Assembly (NCBI GenBank): GCA_947165025.1
Contig: CAMUYQ010000004.1
Location: 62,001 to 126,000, forward strand
DNA: 64,000 nucleotides
Source: an uncultured Lachnospiraceae bacterium
Lineage (GTDB): Bacteria > Bacillota > Clostridia > Lachnospirales > Lachnospiraceae
Direction: 5' to 3'
Shown: piece by piece, positions 18,635-30,600 of the stretch
Numbering within the stretch: position 1 is the first letter of the stretch
Layout of the letters: every line of letters starts with the position of its first letter
Notes under the pieces: model-generated
What the model saw: the letters and a program-made list of their open reading frames with translations, nothing else
Database searches by the model: none
What the model was told of the DNA's origin: nothing
Translations under genes and position numbers: made by a program

Positions 18635-21600
18635 ATGAAAAATCACATGCTCAAAAACTTCATCTCAAAAGCGATGGCATCACTCCTTCTGGTGGCGATG
18701 CTTGTTTCGGATTCGTCCGTGACCGTGCTTGCGGAAACATTTACGGATCCGGAGACAGGGATCGTTATCGAGAACATGGAAGGCGAGGAAGGATCCGGAC
18801 AATCCGAAGATCAGGGGATAACGGATGAGGTCATCGCCGAAGATAACGCCACCGGAGAGCAAACCGACGGTCAATCCGAAGAGCCCGAAGAGGGAGCTGT
18901 TGAAGGTGAAGGAGCAGAGCAGGAAGAAAGCGCTTCGCCCGCGCTTCTTACAAGCACGGGTGCTCCCGAGGATGAAGGAGACTACATCGTAGTTGACGGC
19001 GAAAAGATTGAGAAAACGATTGTTGACCTCGGAGAGCGTTCGGCAGAGACAGCCGACGGAAAACCGGGCAATACCAGGACAAGCGACTTTAATGCCTTCT
19101 CCGATAAGAGCAGGACCGATTTCTTCAGAAAGTTCTATAACCAGTTGTCCGACAGCGAGAAGAAGATTTATAAATGGCTTGAAGAACACGCGGAAGATTT
19201 TATCAGGTATTCGTACGATGAGCAGGACCCCAATGCTCCGTTTGCTTACTATTTCGTTAACGGTACAACCGAGTCGACTACGAATATGAATGCTCTTCTG
19301 AATAATGCGCATGCCGAGGTTATAAATGCGTACGGATGCCTTATGTATGACCATCCGGAGATATTCTGGCCTGACCTTAACAAGATCAGTTTCGGGTATG
19401 CGTACAACGGGGCCCAGAGCGGATCGACCGTATATTACGATATGTTCCGCGTCTCGTTCTCAATATTGCAGGAAAACAATGATGGAACTGCAACAAACTA
19501 TCACTCCATGATCCTTGACAGGTATGAGGCGGATACCAAATCCGATGCTTATGACCGGGTAAATGATGATAAGGCTATGTTGACAGCTACCATCACCGAT
19601 ATACTTAAACCGGCCAATGGTTACCCGTCGACCGGTACCATTTACGAGAAAGTATGCTTCATAAACGATGAGCTGACATACAGAAACTACTACAACCGCT
19701 ATGTTGCCAAGGCACTCGAAGAGCACAGGAAAGATGAAGAGGGAAGATACCCGCATGTTGCACCTTCAGCGCTTCACAATGGCACACTTACATGGCTGAC
19801 CGAGGGCGGGATGGGTGCCCACGAGGCACCTGTATGCGAATCCTATGCAAATGCTTTCAAGGCAGTCTGTGATGAGGCAGGCATTCCCTGTATCGTTGTC
19901 AGCGGTGCCGACCATATGTGGAACTATGTCCAGGATGATGACGGTGTATGGTATGCGGTAGATACTACATGGGACGACCCTGTAAGATCTAATGAATGGA
20001 CACTCATTGCTACTCCGGAAGATGATATACGAAGATTCTGCATGGTCGGGTCTGCGACCAAATGCGACGGAACACATACGTTTGGGTCAGAGCATCCGGC
20101 TAATGCCGCATATGCTATAGACGGAAAGGTTCCGGCGTGGCCGACTATCTCTACCGAGCGTTGCAACAATAACCTTCTCGGAGCTGAACTCTCTACAGTG
20201 GAGGATCCCACGGCAAGCAACGGTGTTATCACCGCAAAGTTTACCACCGACAAGACAGGAAGATATTACTGGGTAGTGCGTGAACATGGAGATACAGCCC
20301 CTACCATTTATGATATCCAGGACGGTGTCGCAACTGTTACGGACGGTGCCGGAAACGGTGTCATTTCGCAGGCCAAGCCTGACTCTGCCGATCCGTTTGT
20401 CATGGAAACGACTGTTCTTGCCCCCGGCTTCTATGATCTGTATATCATGCAGCTGACGGGATACGAATACATTTCAAACGTCATAAAGTACGATAACATC
20501 AGGGTATCAAACGCACTCAGTTCAATAACCCTTAACGACATTCAGCCCGACGCATCAAAGGGTGTTCCGAGAAAGAACACACTCTATGTCTCGGCAGGTA
20601 TCCCGGTAACATATACGATCGAGCCTGAAGAGCTGACGGATGAGGTAACGGTCACGCTTACGAGTACCAAACCCGACGTTGTCCAGGTAAGGAATTCGGA
20701 TGTTTCTGTCTGGGGTAATCAGCAGGGATCTTCCGAGATCACGGCGACCGCAAAGTTTACCGATGAGGATGGGACTGTTCATACGGTTGAAAGTAATCCC
20801 ATCACTGTAACTGTCATATATCCTGCGCACAGGATATTTGAGAAGTACGGGCGAAAATACTATGCGACAAGCGAGACAGAGCTTTACACGGGCTGGCTCG
20901 TTGAAAAGAACGGAACGTGTACACTGAAGCCGGAAACCCCCGACATTGCCTATGAGCTCGGACGCGGCGCCCATGTTTATTACTTCGATCCGACTGATGG
21001 TGACAACAAATACAAGGCAGTTAAGGGCAAACAGCACATAGGACGTACAGATTATCTGTTCGGAAGCGACGGTATTCTGATCAAGGAATGGCTGATGCTT
21101 GAATCGATAACGATCAACTCTGTTCCGGCTGAAGCCAATCAGAGCGGACCGATAGATGTAAATACGCTCTCTTACGGCTCTTCTGCAAAGCTGACTGCTG
21201 TCTGCAATCCCGGAAGAACAACGGACGATCTTGACCCCGTGTGGACTTCATCGGATCCGTCAGTTATCAGGGTCACACCTGCAGGTAAGACATTTACGAT
21301 ACATCAGGGCGGAGATATATGGGAGATGTACGCAAATATTGACGTACTTAAGCTTCCTGAAGACCCGACTCATCCGATCACTATCAAAGTCGAAGCAGGA
21401 CAGACAACTCCCGATAACCGAAAATGGAAGACGATTGATATCTACGTAACCCGCCCCGTAGGCTGGTTCACGGTAAGCGGCAAGACATATTACGGCGAGG
21501 TAGTTGAAGTTGCAGGCCGTAAGCAGGTTGAATTTGTGACCGGCTGGTGGCCAAAGCCTTTTGATGAGCGCTATGAAGCCGAGAAAGAATACTATTTCGA

Positions 21601-24600
21601 CGCTAATGGCGTAATGGCAACAGGCCTTGTTGATATCGGAACAGCAATATACGATTTCGGACATGACGGTGTCCTTCGCAAAGAACGTGAAAAGAAAGGA
21701 TTTGTAGAGCTTTCGGGACAGACGTTCTATTACGATGATGCCGGAGATCTCGTTAAAAACGATGTTGTCAGCGATGAGCTCGGCAATCACTTCTTTATGG
21801 ATGCAGGTGACGGTCATATGCTGACGGAGTGCTGGATAGAGTTTACTCCCGACGGATCGTCGACAGAGCATTATCTGTATGCCGACAAGGATGGCAAACT
21901 GGCTGACGGTCTGACACGTATCAACGGTCAGATGTACTTCTTTACCACATCAGAAGATGGCGATAATGTACCGTGCTCACTGGCAACAGGCAGGCAGGAT
22001 ATTAACAATGCTCCTTATTACTTCTTCGATGATACCGACTACACGAAGTGCTATATGGCGATGGGGTATTTCGAAGCAGGATCTAACCGTTACTATGCAC
22101 TTCCCGACAGCGACAGGAAGGCCGGACAGCTTCAGTCGGGCTGGGTATTTGTTGATGATACGAATATAGGCGGCACTGTCGTTCCTGCCGCATGGAGACA
22201 GTTTGCGGATTCTGAAGCAGCGGATCCCTATGCGGAGATTACTTCAGCAAGCCGCGAAGGCTGGATCAGGATGGATGACGGCACCAGGTACTACCGCAAC
22301 AGTAAGGGTGTACAGGTTACCGGCTGGCAGACGATAGACGGCCATAAATACTATTTCAATGCCGACGGATCCGTAGTAACAGGCCTTGTGCAGATACCTG
22401 CGACAAAGGGCAGCTGGTATTATTTCGGTGAGATCGATGATTTTGACCATCCCGAAAGTGAGAACTACGGAATCATGCAGACGGGACGCGCCACCACGGG
22501 CGGAAGATCATATTTCTTCAACGCTTCAGGCGTCAGGGTCACAGGCTGGCAGAAGGATACAAACGCGTCAAATCCCACATTCGGTAAATGGGATTTCTAT
22601 GATCCTGCAAATGACGGAGAAGCATTAAATGCTATAAATACGACACTTTACTCAGATCCCAACTGGTATACGATCGGTGAAGCAAGATTCTATTATATAA
22701 ATGGCACCACGCTTGCAAAGGGCTGGCAGACGATAGACGGCTGCAGATACTACTTTAATCCTAACGCGAATGCAGCAGGCGTGCCGGGACAGATGGCTGT
22801 CGGTGTTACAACGATTGGATCAGCCAAGTATTACCTTCGTGAAACTGATTCCGAGACCCGCATGGGTGATCTTCTGACGGGTCATGATTTTGCCAGGGAT
22901 AAGGATGATTTTGAGAGAGAATACCTTGCAAATGCGAGCGGAGTGCTTCAGCTCGGCTGGCGGAAGGCCGACGGAGAGTGGGCATTCTTTGATTATGTAA
23001 AGGGATACAGGGCTGATGATGCTGTGGTCGGCACCGATAACTGGGTAATTACTCAGGAGGGAACGACACCGGCAAAGTACTCCAAGTACTTTTTTAAGAA
23101 CGGAACAACACCTGTTACGGGTAAACAGACAATAAACGGAAAGACATATGTCTTCGGTACGAGCACTGCTGACGGAACATACGGCAGGATGAAGAGCGGA
23201 TTCTTCAAGGAAGGCAAGTTCTGGTACTACGGAACACCTTACGATGAAACCAATGAAGACAGCACCAGATCGACTGACGCGGGAAGCCTTAAGAACGGGT
23301 TCGTAACTGATGGCGGTATCACGCGTCACTTTAACAATAACTTTGAAATGCAGACCGGATGGGTGATGATCGGCGGAGAGTGGCATTATTTCCTGACCGA
23401 GGCTGATGTTGCATCCGGCGGTATAGCTGAAGGTGATCCTGTAGGTAAAGAGATCCCTATGACGAAGAGCTTTGAGTGGTACAAAGGTACGCACGATCCA
23501 TTCGTTGACATTTATTTCTGCTTCAAGGGCGGATCAACGCTCATGAAGGGCTGGCAGACCGTCAACGGTTACAGGTATTACTTTGATCCGGTGACCGGTA
23601 TGCAGATAACGGGTGTACAGAAGATCGCCAATAACTGGTACGACCTTGGAGGTGTATTTGCCGATACGGCGATAGGTCATGTAAACGGCTATGCAAAGAC
23701 CGGATGGTCTGATGGAACGGCTGCTGCAAGTGATTACTACTATAATGCTTCCGGTGCAAGGATGACCGGATGGCAGACAATAGAGGGCAGAAAATACTAC
23801 TTCAGGCCGCAGGCATCAGGCGAGATTCTTGACGGGACTGATTACGGCAAGAAATATAAGAATACGGTGCTTTCTGTCGGAAAGGACAGGTTTGTCCTTG
23901 ATGCAAACGGTGCAATGCTCACGGGATATTGCAGCCTTGGAACGAAGAATTACTACACCAATGCAAACGGGGTAATGCTCTACGGCTGGCAGAATGTTAA
24001 CGGAGCGATGCATTATTTCAGACTGTCAACGGATCCGACGGATCCCGGGGCAGAAGATACGGCGACCCTGGGCGCTGATAACTTTATCGTTGTTGATGGT
24101 CAGACGTACTATCTCAAGAACGGCACGACAATGGCAACGGGCTTTGTTGATGTTGCGGGAAAGAGATACTACTTTGACGAGACGAACACAGAGACCCGCG
24201 GTCAGATGTTCAAGGATACATGGTTCTTCTACAAGAACAAAAAATACTATGCATTTGCCGACGGACATCTTGCGAAGGGGTATTCTGCTATCGGCGGCAA
24301 GAACTACATGTTTGGAAACGATCACACGATCCTGACAGGCATACAGACTGTTGACGGACAGTTCATGTTCTTCGATCCCGATGCGGACCAGAATACCGCA
24401 GAATATGGCGCCAGGAAGGATTATACACCGGCAAACGGCATTGCAGGTTTCTTCAGAACGGATACAGGAACGATCTTCTATATCAAGAACGGAAAGATCC
24501 AGACAGGCTGGCAGACGGTTGAAGGCCGCAAGTACTACTTTGATGCGACGGGAGTGCTTCAGCCGGGATTGTACAACCCCGATACTGAGCTTTATGAAGG

Positions 24601-27600
24601 CGAATTTAAGATCGGAAACAAGATATACAGAAGTTATACGTATGCCGAGGCGCACGCTCTCGGGGATGATGCGCTTGAAGGAAGTGTATATTCGGGCTTC
24701 AAGAACTACGAAAGATCAGGCAAAAAATGGACATGCTACTACGATGCAAACGGTCTTTGTGCAAGCGGATGGGTGAAGTACGACAACGGATTCTATTACT
24801 TTAACCCTGATGACGGCGTGATGCAGATCGGATGCTTTACGGTCGGAAACTACATGTACTTCTCGGATAAAAACGGAAGACGTCTGACGGGCCTTGTTAA
24901 ATACAACAACAATACGTACTTCTGCGACGGAAACGGTATCGCAAAGTCAGGCTGGCAGACGGTCAAAGTTGATGGTGAGAACCGCAAGTTCTGGTTTGAT
25001 GCAAATGGAGTTATGTTAACTGGACTTCAGAAGATCGGTAACTACTGGTATTACTTTCAGGATGTTCCCGGAATGGTTGAAGGACAGATGAGGACCGGCT
25101 TCTTTACGATCGACAGGAGCGGTGACAAGTACAGCTACAATGCGAATTCATCGGGAGTTCTTCAGTTCGGTCCGGCACAGAATAACGGTGATTGGAGCTA
25201 CTATGCGAGCGAGTATGATAATAATACGTATTCCGACAGCATCGATATAGGTGCGGGATACGTTTATGAGCCGTACAGCAATGAAAGACCGGGCTGGTAC
25301 AAAGTTAAGTTCACCGATGCCGACCCGGGTGTTTACGGTACGGATTACATCTATCTGTATGCAACAAAGGGCAACAATCCTTCAAAGGGCTGGCAGAGCG
25401 TGCCGGGCCTTGACGGTAATAAGCATAAATATTACTTTAACCCTTCAAACGGTGCGTTGATGATCGGCAGGATCACTGTTTCAGGCAAAGACTACCAGCT
25501 TGGTGATGATGAGGCAGATCTGTCCACATTCGGAACATTTAGTGCCGATACGATAGGATTCCAGTCATTTGACGGCGGCTCAACGTGGTATTACTTTGAT
25601 GCCAACGCAACGCTCGTAACGGGCTGGGTCAATAAAGTATACGGTCCGAAAGATACGCACAAGGAAGCCGGACTCGGAAGCTTTTACCTTGATCCGAATG
25701 AGGGCGGAAAGCTTGCAACGGGTCTTACCGTGATCGGCAAGAACACGTATTATCTTGAAAACAGGGATGACAGAGTGCCTGGATACGGCAGGCGTGTGGA
25801 TAGTGAGGTTGTTCCTGTTGGATCAGACCGCTATATCTTCGGATCAAACGGCGTGATGCTGACCGGGTGGCAGAATGTGGATGATGGCGTAACCATCAGA
25901 AAGCAGTATTTTGCGCCTGAACTTCAGTCAGGAACCGAATATACTGACAGGAGCGGATATGGCAGCGTTTACGTGCTCAGAGTCGGAAACAACATATACA
26001 GGCTTGATGACCAGGCGTATGCATATCCTATACCGGTTGAGGCCGGCTATACAAAGGGATTTGATCCGGTTGCCGGAATTTATCAGGATGCAAACGCAAA
26101 GATCGCTACAGGTCTCCAGTCGATAACGATGCCGACTCCGAACCCGAACAGCAAAGTTACGATGTACTTCAGTCCCGAAAACGGACTGTATGCTGACAAC
26201 GAGTTCGTGACTGTAGGAAAGAATACATATTACTTTGGGGAAGACATCTATGGAAGAACCGGAGTTATGCTGACCGGATATCAGCCCGGCATAGGAGGAG
26301 AAAACTATCTGTTTGCTTCAAACGGTGTGATGCTGACCGGATGGCAGAAGTGTCCGGACGGCTTAATGCGTCTGTTTGATACGAAGACAGGTAAAGAAAT
26401 AACAGGTGTCTCATCTGTATATCCTGTTACTGCAAGTGAAGGCTGGTACGAGTACGCGGATGATGACGGCAGGATCGTCAGGTACTATCTGAGAAACGGA
26501 AAGCCTCTTACGGGCTGGCAGGCCGTCAATACGATATACGGCCCGAATCATGAGAAGGGAAGGTTCTATTTCAATCCCGACGGAACCGTGGCTTATTCCG
26601 ACACCGGTGAGATAAGCGTAAGCAATGTCATATACAATTCACTGCCGTATAAGGAAGGTGGATCAGTTGTGCCCAACAGCGATTACGGACGCATGACTGA
26701 AGGCTTCTATGAAAAGGACGGCGGATTCAGATATGCCGATGCAAACGGAAAGATGATCACCGGTTGGCTGACCCTGCCCCGTGGAGTCGACAAGAAGAAG
26801 TACAAGTATTACTTAAGCTCGGCCGGAATGCTCTGCACGGGCGTTACCGATGTGGGCGGATACAAGTATTACCTTATGGACTACGATCCGGTTAGTCATG
26901 CCGATAAGAGAGATCCCCGCACGAACTATGAGTTCGGAGCGCTTCAGCTCGGAGCAGGTGGAGTGATCCGCTCCGAAAACCCGGCTGCCGACTACCGTGT
27001 CAATTCATCGGGCGTTATCCAGAGCGGATGGGTATTTATTAAGAATGGTACGGTCTATGATCCGGAATATTACGATACAAAGATAGATACGTTCGGACAG
27101 AAGATCGATGTGATCCCTCTGGTAGATGGAACAGGAACAAAGAGAACAGACTGGTACACAATGGACGGCGACTGGTATCTGATCGAAGGTGGAAAGACTC
27201 TCAGGAAAGGTAATTATGCCCAGACCGTTACCATCGCAGGAGTCAGGAAGTCACTGTTATTCGCTCTTGATCCCACAACAGGCGCATTATATGATACCGA
27301 AGGAATATTCAACATCGGTAACAATCGTTATTATAACACCGGTTATGAAGGCGGACCCCTTACCGGATACCCGAACAATGCAATAGCGGTAAGTGCGAAG
27401 TTTACCAGGTCCGGCAAGACGTATTGTGCAAACAATAAGGGAGTTCTTCTGACAGGGCTTGTCAACGAGACAAGAAATAAGGTTGTGTATACATCGCTTT
27501 ATAACCCGACCGACTGTGCACGGTTCGAAGGTGGGATGTTCACGTATAAAAATAACGTTTATTACGCATTCACTGACGATGATGAAACTGCGGACAGAAT

Positions 27601-30600
27601 TCCGGAGGGATTTGAAGTCGGAGATCTTGCCAAGGGAAGAGTAACACTTGAAGTTGACGGAGTGGAGTCAGGATACTGGTTTGACAATAACGGTGTCAGA
27701 AAGACCGGATGGGCAAGCTTCAGGGAGGCTGATAAAAAGACTTATAAGTACTACTACGATACAGACGGCAGGATGCTTTGCGATGGACAGTTTACGATCG
27801 CAGGCAAGGATTATGTGTTTGATGCTGACGGAAAGCTTTATACCGGAGTATATGAGACGGCTGACGGAAGCAGATACTGGTCCGACGGAAACGGCATTCT
27901 TTACAGGGGATGGAAGTACGTTAAGGAAGGTGCTGTCAGCACATGGCGTTATTACCGCCAGTCGGACGGAAAAGAGCTCACAACGGCCGGTATCGATGAT
28001 GATAACAAGATGCTCTTCATGCCTGGAAGCATTCAGGGTAATTACTGGGGTGTTGTGAAGGAAGACGGCAACGTCTATGCATACTACATAAACAAAAACA
28101 GTGCGCCTGCAAAGAACACGTGGCTCGCTATTGACGGTAAGAGATACTACTTTGATGCTTCCGGAGTCCTTTACGGCAGCGGAACAGCCATGCAGCGACT
28201 TTCCGATACTGTCGGAACACCGCTTGGTTCTGCTGAGGATGTAACTGTTATGACTCTTGGCGCAAACAGATTTGCGGTCGTGCCTGTTGATGATGCAGAA
28301 CTTCTGACATATACCGGAGGGGTAATGCCGGTAGGATATGCCGTTTCGGGATTCCTGACAAATACTGATGGTGTTCTGTTCTATGCAAATGCTAACGGAC
28401 AGCTGATCAAGGGATATGTGACGCTTACCAGGGATAAGGTTAACTGGAAATACTATGCTGACACCAATTTCCGTATCCTTACCGGACCGTCATATATCGG
28501 TGCAAATAAGTATCTGTTTGATACGGCGGACAACTACGGACAGCTTCTGTCGATAGATCACAAGAATGCGCTGACGGGACTTGTGCAGTCTGACGGTAAG
28601 GAGTACTTAACTGACAATAACGGTGTGATCCTGACTGGATGGAGAAATGTCAAGACAGCAGCCGGAGCGATATGGTATTATTTCGATCCTGCAACAGGTG
28701 AGAAGCAGACCATAGATCATTGGGCAGGAAACTGGGTTGTAATGGATGATGGAAAAGTATTCTACATCGCAAACCAGAAGACCCTGACCAAAGGATTTGC
28801 CAAAGTCTACGGTACGTACACAAATCCTACGGAAGGTATAGCCCATAAGTTCTACTTTGATGCTTCTACGGGAGAGCTTCTTAAAGCAGCTCCGGGAGAT
28901 GAGTATGCTTCATTTGAGAACGGCGGCTATACTTACGAGGTCGATGAAGATGGAGTACTTACAGTCGGATGGGGCCGGGCCGGCCGGACCGAAACGACTA
29001 ATCCGAACATAGAGGCGGATTCCTGGTATGATGCGAACGGACGTATGGTAAAAGGTGCTGTGACCGTTACCGGAAAGGGTGCAGGATACTATTATTTTGA
29101 CAATAACGGAAAGATGGTCACCGGCATTTCGAAGGTAAATGGAAAGACGTACATGTACGGCAGCAATACCGCTGCCATTGCGGGACATCAGGAGATTTCC
29201 TATGACAGAGGAAAGCTTCACAAGAATTACTACGGAGAGCAGGATGATACGGCCGCTAAGTATAAGAGTGACGGTAACGGCGTCATGATGACCGGATGGC
29301 AGTACTTCAAGACAGGTACGGTATCCGAATGGCACTATTTTGACTTTAATGACTATAAGGAAAATACAACAGCCGTCTGGGATAGTACTAAGAACTGGTG
29401 CACGCTGACTCTTAACGAGGGTGGAAAGGATGTAAGGGCGAAGTATTACTTCAAGAACAACTCGCTCTTAAAGGGCTTCCAGCTCATAGGCGGAAGAAGA
29501 TACTACTTTGATACAACGGGCCGTATGGCTACGGGGCTCTGGAACATCTCAGGAGTGCTCTATTATTTCAATGAGACTGTAGATGATGCCGATCCTTCTG
29601 CTGAGGGAATGCTTCTCACAAACGGCATCACGAATTCGGGCGGAAAGTATTATTACATGGGATCGGACGGCAAGAACAAAAAAGGCTGGTTTACGATCTC
29701 AGGCAGCAGATACTATGCAGATCCCGTAACGGGTGAGCTTGCCGTTGGTCTCGTACGCCTTGACGGTAAGAACTACTTCTTCAGCGATGCCGATGCAACG
29801 CTCGGACAGATGCAGACCGGATTCTTCAGGATATCCGATTTCGGACAGAAGTACTATGATACAACAGAGGGCGCATCAAACATGTACTATGCCGATGCAA
29901 ACGGTGTGATACTGAATTCCGGATGGACAAAATACAGACCGAAGCCTAAGGATCCCGATCCTCAGGATTGGTCGTTCTACGCTGCACCGAACCTTCCGGG
30001 TATCGATATGGGTGAATTCACTCTTACCGGTGAGATAGCCGCAGGTGATGTCCTGATCGATACGAACGGACTTGTATGGTATCTTGATGACGGAGTTGCC
30101 GGACATGACGGATTTGCGATAGGACAGGCATATTCGGGTGGTACAACAACAGCCGAAGATATAGAAGATTACTTCAGATTCGATCCCGATACTGGCGCAA
30201 GACGTAAGGAAGTGCTGTATTTCTACGGTAATTACTACGGCATGGACATTGATGCGAACCAGACAAGAACCATCAATACGATGCGCTGTTACATGAACAC
30301 CGACATGAAGTATTCAACCCCGTCGGATGATTTTATCATCGTAAACAATTACAAGGTTGTGAACGGTAAGCAGGTTGGGGACAATACGGTGCTTAGAAAT
30401 AAAGGACTGACCAACTACGATGCTGCCACATTCCCGATGTGCGCATCCAATAAGGACGATGCACCTTCAGAAGAAAAAGCGGGATATGTTGCGGAAAATG
30501 ACCTGAACCATGATGATATCGTGGATGTTCAGGATGCGGAGATCTACTCAAAGGATGTTTATGATCGGGCCATAGCCAAGTACGGTCCTCGGAACCTTAT